A stretch of DNA of 51,123 bases, from the NCBI GenBank assembly GCA_900541335.1, contig UQJC01000009.1:1-51123 (forward strand), written 5' to 3'. Numbering within the stretch: the first letter of the stretch is position 1; each line of letters begins with the position of its first letter. A model generated the notes under the pieces. That model saw nothing but the letters and a program-made list of their open reading frames with translations, did no database searches and was not told the DNA's origin. Source of the stretch: an uncultured Prevotella sp. (GTDB lineage Bacteria; Bacteroidota; Bacteroidia; Bacteroidales; Bacteroidaceae). Made by a program: the position numbers and the translations under genes. Below, piece after piece: positions 36,001 through 43,901 of this stretch.

Positions 36001-39000
36001 GACTATGCCCTGCACGGGAACAGGAATGTTGTAGACGATGTATTTGCAACTCAGAGGGAAATAGACGGGCGCATAGACCAGCAGCAATTTGAGGAATGGC
36101 TGGGAGAGATGTTCTCTGGCATTGTTGAGAAGAAGGGAGTCCGTAACGACAAGGACGCATACACTCCCTCGGGTAATGCACGCAAGTGGGAGCAGCTGTA
36201 TGACGAAATAACCCTTGACAATGTAGTGGCTGCCATGCAGAAGCAGGCTGCCAAAGGCGGAGAGGGGTTGTTTGGCAGAAACATATTCGGTTCGGCACAG
36301 GCCGAATATAAATCCATTGATGAGATTCGCAAGGCTGCTAAGGAGCGTATCCGCACCATAAATGAAGAAGAATACCAAACTCAGAGAAGTGCGATTACCG
36401 ACCGACTTTCCGCAATAGAGATTCCCGGCTCGGGCAGCGGTTTTTTGGGTTCAATGGAAATGGAACAGCATATTCATGATGCCGTGTCGAAGTCACATAC
36501 GGCCAAGGGTATACACAAAAACCTGAAAAAGTTTTATCCGGGCATTACGATGGAGACAGCCGAGGAGATTGCGGACATCGTGCAGGATATTCAGCATATG
36601 AGTGCACGCTATTTTGAGGCCAAGCCTTATCGGGCTGTAGGTTTTGATGAAGTGAAGCTGGCTGTAGTTCCTTCGGACATGGATGCTGCTCTGAAAGAGC
36701 GTCTGGAGCAAATGGGTATTGAGGTGAGAACGTATGCCTCTGGTGACCAGGCTCAACGTAAGCGGGTTGTAGACGAGGCTACGGAGGAATTGCGTATCCG
36801 CTTCCAGCTGGTAGGGGAGAAGGGGGAAAAGAATATGGTTTCTCCTTTGGAAATGTCAGAGGAGGAAAAGCATGAGCGTGGGGTACAGCTGGTTAATGCT
36901 CCGGCGGTTGATGTTGCGAGTGGCCAGATTGTGAAGACCGATAATATGTCTGCGCGGAAGGCTGCTGAACAATGGTGGGGGGAACACGTACCCTCTCCTT
37001 TGCATTATCAGACCGAAATAGGAGAAGTTGTAATCGATGACAATTCTATCGGTAATTCATTGGCACACCGATATGGCCAGGCAAAGTTAGATGCTATCAC
37101 CTCACTGGAAGAAGGGTTTGTAAATGCAGTATATTTGGGAAGCATGAAGGATTTTTCTCGTGATGGCAATGTATTCAATCACTATTTTGCATATCCCATT
37201 AACTATGATGGAAAAAGAAATTATGTGTTCTGTCGGGCTTTGAATGATGCGAATGGTAACCGTCTGTATGTTCACGAGGTCTTTGTCGCTGATAAAATAG
37301 AAAAGGGCAATACCCTTCAAACCGCAGCGTCACAGCCTCACGGAGGTATTGCCCTGTACAAGGATATTCTTGCAAATGTCCTTGATGCCGCAAAGGTAAC
37401 ACAATCTTTCGATAAGACAAATGTAGACGTGTCCTTGCTTGACGTTGACGGCAAGCCCATTGTGGTGAAGGCTGAGGATGGTAGTGTGGAATTAAATTAC
37501 AACACTTGGCAGGCGGAGAAGGAGCAGGCTGTGGAGGCTTTGGGCGGTGACGCTGCCGGTGTTGAGGGGCATGTGAGCCTTGGAGAAGACTTGGAGGCTG
37601 TGAATGTGCGGTTTAATGAGCAACTGAGCAGATATGGACGTGGCATGATGGATGCAAATGAGGTGTTTCATCTTGGTAGACCACATGGTGTAATGCAACT
37701 ATTCTTACCTAATATTCCTATCGTAATGCGTCAGCGTGTAATAACGAAGGGAACTGCAAAGAAACATGAAGTTGATGTTCAGGCTATTATAAATATGCCA
37801 CAACACCTGTCAAACCCTGTTTTTGTGTTTCAGCGCAGTAAAGATACCTTAGGAGTGCTTACAGATATGAGAGACCGTAACGGAAAAAATGTCTGTGTAG
37901 CAATTGAATTGAAGAGACAAATTCAGAAAGGGGGTGACTATTTCGAAGTAAACGATATACGTTCATTTCATGGAAGAGAGTTTAAGAACATCGTGGAACC
38001 GATTGTAAAGAATGATACGTTGAGATGGGTAGATAAAGCAAAAGGTCTCGCTTATCTCTCCTCAGCGTCACAACCGGTTCAGCAGGAAATAGATAAGCAA
38101 GACCTTGATTCTGCCGCAAAGGTAGTGGAAGAATTTGAAAATCCGAATGTTCAAGGTCAGGAAACTGATGATGCTTCCTACCGTGAAGTAGAGCAGGGTG
38201 AGCTGCTTGATGAGCTTCGCAAGGCTTCGAAGGAGGGTCGTACGGTACGTGTATACCGCACGATGCAGGTGATTGACGGGAAGCTTTACAGCCCGATGGC
38301 GAAGAAGGTGGCGGGACAGGAAACGAGTGAGATTAAGTTCCGCTGGGAGGCGGCAGAGGAACACCCGGAACTGGCACGCAGGGGGGACGGCAGCAAGGCG
38401 ATGCCGAATGAGGATAGCTTCTACATTACGATTGACAAGGGACAGGGCAAGGGTGCGCTGACGGTGGCTTACAATCCGTATACGCACACTTCGCGTACGG
38501 TGCTGAATGACCAGTTCTCCAGTGCGTTTGTACGTCCGAACCTGGTTGTGGTGGAGGTGGAAGTTCCCGAAAGCGAACTGGAGGGACTCTACAAGGCTGA
38601 GAAGGCGAAGGACAGTGTGGGCGAGATGTCCTGGCACAGCGGTGCGGTGAGCGGTAAGCTGGCAGAGCTGGGCAATCCGCGCAAGGTGATATTGAGCCGC
38701 TATGACCGTCCTGTGCGTATTCTGACGAAGAAGGAGGAGGCTGAGTTGATTGCCAAGCAGCTGGAGGGTACGGGCATTGCCATGCCTTACAACCTTGTGA
38801 CTCCGCAGGTGCGTGAGGAACTGGAGAAACTGGGTGTGAAGATTGACGAGAAGCCGAGTGGAAGCGTGAGCAAGAATGCTTCGTTTGGCAAGGCTGAATA
38901 TGTGACGGATGAGCAGATCGAGGCGATGAACGGGCGACTGCAGGCGAATGCTGTCAGTTCGCCCGAGGCCATGACGGAGGCTGCACGGGCTTTGTCTGAG

Positions 39001-42000
39001 CAGCTGGGCGTTCCTGTTGAAATCGTGACGGATGTGGACAGCATTACGCACCCGAATGAGGCGGTGGAGGTGAAGCGCAGGGGGGCAAAGGGATGGTATG
39101 ACAAACGGACGGGAAAGGTGGCGATTGTGGTACCGAACCATTTGGACGTGGAGGATGTGGCGGCTACGGTGTTCCATGAGGTGGTGGCGCACAGAGGGTT
39201 GCGTGAACTGGTTGGTGAGCAGGGCTACGATGAGTTCCTGATGGAGGTGTTCAATCATTCGAAGGCGGATGTCCGCGAGCGTATGATGGCTTTGGCGGGC
39301 AAACACGGCTGGGACATTCCGAAGGCTGTGGACGAATATCTCGGTGGACTGGCAGAGCGCGGTTTTGGAGACTTCAGTGAGGCAGAACGCGGTATGTGGA
39401 CGTGGCTGAAAGAGAAGGTTCTGGAAGCTATTGACAAGTTCATTGGTACGCTGAAACTGCCTAAATCGGTAAAGTTGGGGGACAACGAACTGCGTTATTT
39501 GTTGTGGCGAAGCCATGAGAACTTGAGAGCTGGCCGTGAGGGCATGGTGAAACGTGCAATGGATGTGGCCAAGCGGTATGAACTCGGACTGCTGGAGAAC
39601 GAAGCTGGGGAACGGATGATTGACGGGCTGGAAACTTACCGTTCTGCGGAGAACCGTGGGAACACCCGTGCGCTTCCGATCCGTGAGCGTGCGAAGGCTG
39701 TTGCGCATCTGAAGCCTGTGCTTGTTGAGCGCAATGAAATGAGCAAGGAGGAGTTACGCCAGATTTACAATGCACTTCCTGACGCGGTGAAGGACGGTAG
39801 AAGTATCTCGTTCTTCCATAGTGCGTTCAAGAAGAATTACAAGGAAGGTGGATTGTTTGCGCAGGTTCTTCCGAAATTGAATGAGATTCTCAAAGGTTCT
39901 GTTTTTGCTTATTCTGAAAAAGATAACCGGGGAGGCGAAGTAAGACCTGACGGGACTGTACATAAGTATCACCCCAATGCCAATGCTTTTGATAATTATG
40001 TAGGAAAGGTTGAGATTGATGGGAAAGAGTATTATGTGCGCATAACCGTTCAGGAACAGCAAGGGCAAGTAGGAACGCATTCGTTCTTTGTAACGTCTGT
40101 GGATGTATACGAAAAACCCGTCAATGGTTTGTCGGTACCGAATTTCCCTTCGGGCGAGAGTGACCATCAACGGGTTGTGGATGCAAAGTTACGACAATTC
40201 TTTGATGAAGCAAGACGCGAAGACAAAGCTTCAGAGGAGGAAGACTTGTACCGCACGGCGTATCATGAAGCAGCAGCCCGTGATGCGTATGAACGCAGGG
40301 TGAAGAGCGGTCTGTACCAGTCGCGCGAGGCTTTGCAGGACAGCATGCTGGGTCTGCGTACGGCGATGGAGGAGGTATTGAAGGCGGAGGGCAGCGGGTA
40401 TAGTGGTCGTGTGGAGGACATTCCCGGCTTTGAGAATGCTTACCTGGGCGAGAACCGTCTGAGCAGTGTGAACCAGGCAGAGGTGGATGAGTTCGGCAGA
40501 CGATTGTTCAAACCTCTGCTTGAGATTGCGGCTTCGTTCGGCAGCTCGAAGGAGGCGCGTCAGGCTTTGACGGACTACATGATGGCGAAGCACGGACTGG
40601 AGCGCAACGCGCTGATGCGTGAAAGGGCGAAGAAGAAAGCGATGGAAGAGCTGGAGGGTGACGCGCTACAGAAGAAGCTTGACTCCATTGAGAAACGTGA
40701 CTTTGCCGGTCTGACAGCCTTGACGGGAAAGAAGAAGGTGGTGGATGCGGAGCAGGCGGCGCGCAAAATGGTTGCCGACTTTGAGCAGGCTTCGGGTCAG
40801 AACGGTGACCCCAACCGGATTGATAAACTTTGGAAGGCGGTGCGCGGTGTGACGGGAGCCACGCTGAAGAAGATGAAGGATTCAGGTCTTATCACGAAGG
40901 AACAGTTTGACGAAATCAGCGGTATGTATGATTTCTACATTCCCCTTCGTGGCTTTGACGGGCAGACGGCTGAGGATGTGTATGACTACCTGGGTCACGG
41001 TGGCAACGGCAGTGCGTTTACTTCGCCTATCAAGAAGGCGGAGGGTCGCAAGAGCAAGGCTGACGACCCGTTTGCCTATATGGCGGCGATGGCTGAGAGC
41101 GCGATTATGCAGGGAAACCGCAATGTGCTGGTGAAGCAGAAGTTCCTGAACTTCGTTCTGAACCACCCGAGTGACCTGGTGAGCGTGAGCGACTTGTGGC
41201 TGCGTTATGATTCTGCGGCTGGCGAGTGGCGTGTGGCTCAGTCGGGTGACATTGTCGGTACGGAGAAGCTGGAAGAAGGTGACAGCCCGGAAGAGGTGGA
41301 ACGCAAGATGGCGGTGTTTGAGGAACGCATGCAGGCGGAGGCGAAGGCTCACCCGAAGGAGTACAAGCGTCAGAAGGAGCATCCCGAGATTCCGTACCGC
41401 GTGGTGGAGAAACAGGATTTGCGCGAACATCAGGTAATCGTGAAGCGAAACGGCAGGGACTATGTGCTGACGATTAACGGCAGTCCGCGCGCGGCGCAGG
41501 CGTTGAACGGACTGACGAATCCGAACCTTGACGTGAGCGGCGTGGCAGGTACGCTGATGAACGGTGTGCGTAATACGACCAACTACCTGTCGCAGGTGTA
41601 CACGACCCGCAACCCGAACTTCGTCGGTTCGAACTGGGTGCGTGATGCTGTCTACTCGAACATTATGGCAGGCTTGAAGGAGGACAAGAAGTATGGCTTG
41701 AAGTTTTCGAAGGCTTGGTGGGAAGCTAATCCGGGCAGCATGAGCAAATTGTACTATCTCTATGAGCAAGGCAAGCTGGACATGAATAATGAGAAGCAGC
41801 GTCTGTTTGCGGAGTTCATGGCGAACGGCGGCGAGACGGGGTACATGAGTTTCCGCCAGATTGAGGAACGCAAGAACGAGATTGAGCGTCAGCTGAAGCT
41901 TTACGGCGGCAAGATGTCGTTGAAGAAGGGTTGGAGTGGTGCCTGGAATCTGGTGGACTATGCGAACCGCGTGGTGGAAAATCAGTCGCGCTTTGCTGCC

Positions 42001-43362
42001 TACATGGCGAGCCGCAGAAGCGGACGCACGATAGACCGCAGTATCTATGACGCGAAGGAGATTACGGTGAACTTCAACAAGAAGGGTGCGGGCAGTACGT
42101 TCTACAACGCGAAGAATCAGACGCTGGTTGGCAAGGTGGCCGGTGGTGTGTCGGGTATCGGTCGGTTTGGCTTTGCTTTCTGGAATGCGGCGATACAGGG
42201 TACGACCAACTTCGCGCGCTTCGTGAAGCGCAACCCGAAGAAGGGTGTGGCTGTCAGCCTGGCTACGATGGCACTGGGCTATGCAGTACCTCTGTGGGCC
42301 TCCATCTTCCATGACGATGATGACGACAAGGAAGGCAGCGGTTACTTTGACCTGCCCGATGCGGTGAGAAGAGACAACTTCGTGTTCCGCTTCCCCGGCA
42401 TGGACAGCTGGATTACCATTCCGCTCCCTGTGGAATACCGCGCGCTGTACGGCCTGGGTGAACTGACGGCCACGGCCATGTACCGTGCGTCAATCGGTAT
42501 GCCTATGACGGCAGGTGAGATTGCGGGTCAGGCTATGGGACAGATTTCGCAGCTGATGCCTCTTGACTTGTCGGAGGGCGGCGGCATGGACTTTACCTGG
42601 GGCGCGAGCGGCAACTTTAATGCGCTGGCTCCTTCGGCGGTCAAGCCTGTGGCTGAAGCCTGGACGAACAAGAGCTGGACTGGGCTTCCTGTCTACAAGG
42701 ATACGCCTTATAACAAGCAAGACCCTGAATGGACGAAGGCTTTCAAGAACACGAATACGTTCCTGGTGAAGATGTGCAAGCAGCTGAACGAGTGGACGGG
42801 CGGTGACTCGGTGAAGGGCGGCGCGGTGGATTTGAACCCTGCTGTGATGGAGCATCTGTTGAAGGGCTATCTTGGCGGCTATATGCAGACGGCTAACCAG
42901 ATTGGCAAGCTGACTGGGGTCTTTGGTGATCGCGAGAATGAGTTCCGCAACTGGCCTGTGGTATCGCGTTTCCTGCAGGAGGGTGACGAGCGTACGAAGT
43001 GGCGCGCGGTGACGGAACGTTATTTCAACCTGAAGAAGGAGGCGGAAGAGACAGACCGTCAGTTGAAACGCTACAAGAGACTGACTGAACTGGGTGAGGA
43101 CCATCAGGCGGACATCGATGAGCTGATTAAGACGGACGCTTACAAGCGTATGGAGGTGTATGACTTCTTCGAGAATGACATCCAGAAGATTCAGGATGTG
43201 TTGAAGCGCAATGACTTGAGCGATGAGGAACGCAAGCAGGTGGAGGGGGAATTGAATGAGATTCGTCTGGAGCTGCTTAAGGCGGTGGATGAGCTGGGCA
43301 ATCTGACTGGACTGGGTACGGGACGGCTTGGAGCTGTGACAGGTGATTTGTTAGCGGAATAG
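27088..43362 (+). CDS. Giant polyvalent phage protein of 5424 residues
   Basis: One uninterrupted 16.3-kb gene. Likely injected with phage DNA, as proposed for polyvalent proteins of phages and conjugative elements. Approximate layout: a helical start (LIYNALQNDGFETQTYDEF); charged coils; a Gly/Ala-rich hydrophobic part at 300-625; acidic linkers at 930-1320 with an ESPAA repeat. Two domains like phage Barnase/EndoU/RelE-type nucleases (PBECR) lie at 1710-1870 and 1940-2080. A short ADP-ribosyltransferase-like stub (VFHGSGAEFDAFD) runs into a metallopeptidase with HELTH at 2608-2612. A MuF-C-like domain is at 3500-3665. A second peptidase-like domain has HEVVAH at 4030-4035. The C-terminal 1000 residues resemble large polyvalent-protein domains (TTRNPNFVGSNWVRDAV) with one membrane segment near 5050-5070. 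Domain names are from memory and need a profile search. Confidence 0.85.
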   Translation: MPLQTKKLKLIYNALQNDGFETQTYDEFQKYFTGRDHYANRKKVYDFLMENGASAENIGGTYEDFMSRLRTPQTVGAVPLTEDKKRQLQADMDLMQADMDLTMRQAELDMQDARERTKKPLNVRKMNLAGGNNAFDNSRVRERKKARYDGGEKTVYVTESGNEYGSRAMADVEQGQLDEARFMRENKRAYLMREKERIEREMNQRRGEVKRVEEEEYKKIWDGPLKYLSSMPRGGGVGFNPSADNLGVWGDKKYKTLNAQLKQVEDALATLDEAEAGKKSDAWIADSSNAWERNAKKLAGFGGGAWRGLAHSVGKISTWDFGITDMETNKSVLDAANAVDKGTEATKEDQELLDLVAYKNMVEKESEPYLGYGYTAGSITGESLPFMLEMAINPASGVGKGAMKASMRGMLKKYGKEKLKSNFKKYLLAKAGARVAGDVAGAHAMALTTGQGRVIADTMRRLTGDVQYGVNDNGQIVYSGRKVDVDGLAEAYLKSFESQAIENHSEMLGEYFAPLLTRAGKAIGKPIGKGLEKLRLGGVNRFIEDVGASKTAKLIDDFSKKTQWNGSIGEYAEEVAGGIENAMIVGDQTLDTDEQTGVFNLEKNIETFLGVGLMGGFMFGAKLASYRGPKRGALQEMEAAGNRVDRALGGKMQARAQWGEWRSKLLLGNEEEKKNTLREIMDNEKLPIQFRNAVADFSRAAQKYEGLCRAEQSKRLEGTADPVGSSLDDAADAGYELNDPQEMTRTRLALENERERMAAYLGVEVDQVDATVGENLFDYVDDLRNRGVTGEELNRVMDYARARSRYEGMQMRLEDDTNTRIDNVHANMARYAHRENGTVQTGAVKTKDGSRPVWIVSGNLVFEGEGKNRSVNPMKSDESIFVIDAKTGQVEMHPATDFVSLGEPVSAEEVNAYYESSVREQMKKAFEANTHAELSEEKPAEDGELAPANETEGAAVEPAEGNATESTAENATEPAKPAYEVGDVVTLETEEGPVSVEVQAVTADGVEVRTDEPWRGQVVQVIPTEEFEGMMKKPVVEAGVGEEESSATESDRYTEGSPERVEAGDNLIVTDEEGNDRSLKVVRRVSMKPSEKGGLEPQEDANGKIVELVDDATGETVRMWDSELAERTKGYMRPQQGVMPSPKSTEGEGVEQAEQAAPAAEPAQPKRNEIPVDEKTGEPVYEAADPGAAWDALVEEAEGDEELAMETVNAMVRDMEEKVKKAKNAKLRAGATAHEKMEAQKERKRRIAEAEERLESWKRIAGVKAERAAAAEASVVESPVAESPAVESPAAESPAAESPAAESPVTVETPAAEDATPVQEGAQTPVQEGARGGVQVPHADSAGQEATQDSVTGTAPVAEQTGTTPKGVEAIPTRKNNKGEEEVLYHKVPVARTMADLYDGGVDQEEIDGFVEANSAEAAREVKRIEGKKPKMTTNKAKYMEAKRAWQAELDEAREKEAYWKEVGKEVKRVTHRDEAPVSAEGRGHEAALGEDMPKDEPMDVYEVVASALGRGRIKITPESFRAETGYSVNDQKKYPGMVASAENGGVSVERAAEMLMEDADMAGFPSDDYTIRQAIIDVLQDGHPAGYISRRREEARRRAAERDEREREEYYQDRYGMNADDGMAYEETAVPNALNQYGGVSEDELAAQSAEAAEAERMKREEDEQGNRGEEGGQQMAGKEEGAGNEAASEVEEMPAAHEPAVDSSMPKTSFTQDEAADFVDKMEARAESVPEMELTIENWDSLFGEDGRVETPIGEVKMGENQFAKLMRQGRNGKLGMIKPTLESPDIIIEQASMAKEGDVTERPSSYLFIKAFTKPDGERFYYFTSVSVSRDGKEVIISNQEKSRNKILRLMTEESVIWRTPNDAATSSAEKQGLDYAHPNNAEDETKGSGITPQSTSSAGKVTESQETEQGNEVASEVEEGGKQMEGEEKTNTFSLSEMDSGKGGRLYQDAAGNTNLVSIPNEVFEAMGMSPVPFSLTESMAEHVLKHKTELGLSSKEDAVRYVVAVMKNADHVRAGDKPGSFVFSVENGRRKVGKRAIAVQVDGSSGKFLGISTSGNERVSNLQKRPLLWEKGVNETSATGSAPANVTSETAEQNGGELDGNASNQSNDLSADKVTESKETEQVGARVKAEGEEAEVSKDETPKEYKYRRNSDIDTLPDGYLRLGKDERGFDVAFYDHPLSRKEVERFHMGPITESNELVGKVYEVTRGLVTITYRVVGAEDGFVLFTDNGSFDYRTLPYYKFMDWVVAKGKEVGTEVKASGKAREARAKDGTQPVSESEAGLRDALVDVARAAGVEVVTDSKEGQRVLDEVNGKARKMAFGEEYDYNQFPVGRVEPELLSRSVEIVPAERNHGFANYDEAKTWAKDHIVRTLTNEESGGKGRVKISGAAVGKYLSESAVAKSDNRDVHLAVLRVLPDVICKSIEVETTPDFKKDENGVRKAGNEINKDVLIHRCYGAVEIDGQVYRVKVTLKEYKDAVRDNKAYSYEATKIELLAGTLVGGNKSSNPGTNSSLSAAKLLNGVMMSYDSSKNVLDESAKMSALVREHRVFHGSGAEFDAFDHSHMGEGEGARFFKTDNGEAYGFTVGGKVYLDPKIATTETAVHELTHLWADMLRKENPKEWKHVVELMKGTPVWDEVKAKYPELKTEDEIADEVLAHYSGRRGAERLRAEQQRLAREEGVSMLDRASAVAAIERVKDALNSFWKKVADLLGIHFKSAEEVADAALADILNGRVKLTAAEGMKEDRKELVAVHNITKDKLKQAMELGGFPMPSIAITKAGVGHTSFGDISLVFDKESINPTDKRNKVYGEDAWTPVFPGVGYKLNDKKTAEIYRRANNVAREKDLPFYNPAMFHPDNYINKVGANGVTDLVEYFKNSYDAKQMYLAEMGNAVTEYVKREEEKYSPKHIRLYEKMLEEIGLERLQNESLEELRDEIKRLYKEYGDVDIDQKPQRVERAYLDGAKRKAVDYALHGNRNVVDDVFATQREIDGRIDQQQFEEWLGEMFSGIVEKKGVRNDKDAYTPSGNARKWEQLYDEITLDNVVAAMQKQAAKGGEGLFGRNIFGSAQAEYKSIDEIRKAAKERIRTINEEEYQTQRSAITDRLSAIEIPGSGSGFLGSMEMEQHIHDAVSKSHTAKGIHKNLKKFYPGITMETAEEIADIVQDIQHMSARYFEAKPYRAVGFDEVKLAVVPSDMDAALKERLEQMGIEVRTYASGDQAQRKRVVDEATEELRIRFQLVGEKGEKNMVSPLEMSEEEKHERGVQLVNAPAVDVASGQIVKTDNMSARKAAEQWWGEHVPSPLHYQTEIGEVVIDDNSIGNSLAHRYGQAKLDAITSLEEGFVNAVYLGSMKDFSRDGNVFNHYFAYPINYDGKRNYVFCRALNDANGNRLYVHEVFVADKIEKGNTLQTAASQPHGGIALYKDILANVLDAAKVTQSFDKTNVDVSLLDVDGKPIVVKAEDGSVELNYNTWQAEKEQAVEALGGDAAGVEGHVSLGEDLEAVNVRFNEQLSRYGRGMMDANEVFHLGRPHGVMQLFLPNIPIVMRQRVITKGTAKKHEVDVQAIINMPQHLSNPVFVFQRSKDTLGVLTDMRDRNGKNVCVAIELKRQIQKGGDYFEVNDIRSFHGREFKNIVEPIVKNDTLRWVDKAKGLAYLSSASQPVQQEIDKQDLDSAAKVVEEFENPNVQGQETDDASYREVEQGELLDELRKASKEGRTVRVYRTMQVIDGKLYSPMAKKVAGQETSEIKFRWEAAEEHPELARRGDGSKAMPNEDSFYITIDKGQGKGALTVAYNPYTHTSRTVLNDQFSSAFVRPNLVVVEVEVPESELEGLYKAEKAKDSVGEMSWHSGAVSGKLAELGNPRKVILSRYDRPVRILTKKEEAELIAKQLEGTGIAMPYNLVTPQVREELEKLGVKIDEKPSGSVSKNASFGKAEYVTDEQIEAMNGRLQANAVSSPEAMTEAARALSEQLGVPVEIVTDVDSITHPNEAVEVKRRGAKGWYDKRTGKVAIVVPNHLDVEDVAATVFHEVVAHRGLRELVGEQGYDEFLMEVFNHSKADVRERMMALAGKHGWDIPKAVDEYLGGLAERGFGDFSEAERGMWTWLKEKVLEAIDKFIGTLKLPKSVKLGDNELRYLLWRSHENLRAGREGMVKRAMDVAKRYELGLLENEAGERMIDGLETYRSAENRGNTRALPIRERAKAVAHLKPVLVERNEMSKEELRQIYNALPDAVKDGRSISFFHSAFKKNYKEGGLFAQVLPKLNEILKGSVFAYSEKDNRGGEVRPDGTVHKYHPNANAFDNYVGKVEIDGKEYYVRITVQEQQGQVGTHSFFVTSVDVYEKPVNGLSVPNFPSGESDHQRVVDAKLRQFFDEARREDKASEEEDLYRTAYHEAAARDAYERRVKSGLYQSREALQDSMLGLRTAMEEVLKAEGSGYSGRVEDIPGFENAYLGENRLSSVNQAEVDEFGRRLFKPLLEIAASFGSSKEARQALTDYMMAKHGLERNALMRERAKKKAMEELEGDALQKKLDSIEKRDFAGLTALTGKKKVVDAEQAARKMVADFEQASGQNGDPNRIDKLWKAVRGVTGATLKKMKDSGLITKEQFDEISGMYDFYIPLRGFDGQTAEDVYDYLGHGGNGSAFTSPIKKAEGRKSKADDPFAYMAAMAESAIMQGNRNVLVKQKFLNFVLNHPSDLVSVSDLWLRYDSAAGEWRVAQSGDIVGTEKLEEGDSPEEVERKMAVFEERMQAEAKAHPKEYKRQKEHPEIPYRVVEKQDLREHQVIVKRNGRDYVLTINGSPRAAQALNGLTNPNLDVSGVAGTLMNGVRNTTNYLSQVYTTRNPNFVGSNWVRDAVYSNIMAGLKEDKKYGLKFSKAWWEANPGSMSKLYYLYEQGKLDMNNEKQRLFAEFMANGGETGYMSFRQIEERKNEIERQLKLYGGKMSLKKGWSGAWNLVDYANRVVENQSRFAAYMASRRSGRTIDRSIYDAKEITVNFNKKGAGSTFYNAKNQTLVGKVAGGVSGIGRFGFAFWNAAIQGTTNFARFVKRNPKKGVAVSLATMALGYAVPLWASIFHDDDDDKEGSGYFDLPDAVRRDNFVFRFPGMDSWITIPLPVEYRALYGLGELTATAMYRASIGMPMTAGEIAGQAMGQISQLMPLDLSEGGGMDFTWGASGNFNALAPSAVKPVAEAWTNKSWTGLPVYKDTPYNKQDPEWTKAFKNTNTFLVKMCKQLNEWTGGDSVKGGAVDLNPAVMEHLLKGYLGGYMQTANQIGKLTGVFGDRENEFRNWPVVSRFLQEGDERTKWRAVTERYFNLKKEAEETDRQLKRYKRLTELGEDHQADIDELIKTDAYKRMEVYDFFENDIQKIQDVLKRNDLSDEERKQVEGELNEIRLELLKAVDELGNLTGLGTGRLGAVTGDLLAE
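30916..31005 (+). repeat. 15-bp in-frame tandem repeats in the giant gene
   Basis: Six GA(A/G)TCTCCT cores spaced exactly 15 bp apart (30916, 30931, 30946, 30961, 30976, 30991), encoding ESP followed by two small residues. The period keeps the reading frame, so copy number can vary without breaking the gene. Confidence 0.9.
32101..33469 (+). repeat. Near-identical linker segments flanking two domain cassettes in the giant gene
   Basis: GGGAATGAGG followed by (C/T)TGCTTCGGA(G/A)GTGGAGGAA occurs at 32140-32169 and 32827-32856. GGTGG..AGCAAATGG occurs at about 32104 and 32857. A 37-nt segment containing ACAAAGTTAC/GCAAAGTTAC and GGAAACGGAGCAAG occurs at 32791-32827 and 33433-33469. The nuclease-like domains lie between these copies. 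Confidence 0.85.
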
Positions 43363-43384
43363 GAATCTCTGGTGTATTGAAAAG

Positions 43385-43422
43385 AAATACGGCTGGTCAC
43401 TGAAAGGTGGCTGGCCGTATTT
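43385..43422 (+). terminator. Terminator of the giant gene
   Basis: Arms 43385-43393 and 43414-43422 (AAATACGGC and complement) followed by a T/G-rich tract, 23 bp after the giant gene stop. Confidence 0.65.
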
Positions 43423-43504
43423 GTGTGTGTGGGCGGGGTATGCGAAGTGGCGAGATGGCGCGTGTGCGTTTCAAATGATGAGTACATGGAACGGGAATTT
43501 AGAC

Positions 43505-43535
43505 TTTCCTATTTAGGAATGTTTCTGTATCTTTG
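43505..43535 (+). promoter_or_regulatory. Promoter and probable operator of the right higBA
   Basis: TTTC at 43505-43508, 19 nt, TATCTTTG at 43528-43535. A perfect palindrome TTCCTATTTAGGAA-type (arms 43506-43511 and 43514-43519) overlaps the -33 box and spacer, a good place for HigA repression. Confidence 0.65.
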
Positions 43536-43555
43536 CAGCCGTAACATGTATTTCT

Positions 43556-43894
43556 ATGGAAATAAGATTCAAGATTGTTTATACGCATGAGGCAGCTTTG
43601 TTCTTGAGGTCTTTGCCACAGAAGGTTCGGGAAAAGATTGAATACAATCTGACCAAGAGTCAATATGTAATAGACAAGGAACTTTTCAAGAAGTTGGAAG
43701 GCACGAACATTTGGGAGTTCCGTACACTTTATGCAGGTAACTGTTATCGTTTGCTGGCTTTTTGGGACACGGAGAAGGAAGCGTTGGTTATAGCAACACA
43801 TGGCTTTCAGAAAAAGACGCAGAAAACGCCTCGCAAGGAAATAGCGAGGGCAGAGGCTATCAGGTTGGAATATTTTGAAGACAAGTCTAAATAA
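43556..43894 (+). CDS. higB: HigB-like RelE/ParE-fold toxin (right module)
   Basis: A 112-residue mRNA-cleaving toxin of the Gp49-like/HigB family. Seen: ALFLRSLPQKVREKIEYNLT at the N-terminal side, FKKLEGTNIWEFRTLYAGNC, YRLLAFWDTEKEALVIATHG and the basic KKTQKTPRKEI end. It is clearly paralogous to the toxin at 20307-20651. Its start is 20 bp after the -7 box, so the leader is short. HigA follows after 7 bp. In phage context it may stabilise the prophage or block superinfection; this is inference. Confidence 0.94.
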   Translation: MEIRFKIVYTHEAALFLRSLPQKVREKIEYNLTKSQYVIDKELFKKLEGTNIWEFRTLYAGNCYRLLAFWDTEKEALVIATHGFQKKTQKTPRKEIARAEAIRLEYFEDKSK

Positions 43895-43901
43895 GATTGA
43901 T

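Noticed and set aside
34684..36378. A 564-codon open frame on the minus strand
   Set aside because: It lies wholly antisense to the giant gene, whose plus-strand frame has recognisable motifs. Its product is low-complexity and matches nothing; codon bias of the real gene keeps the opposite frame open.
38068..39708. A 546-codon open frame on the minus strand
   Set aside because: Antisense shadow of the giant gene, His/Arg/Leu-rich with no protein-like motifs.
40882..42312. A 476-codon open frame on the minus strand
   Set aside because: Antisense shadow of the giant gene's conserved C-terminal part.
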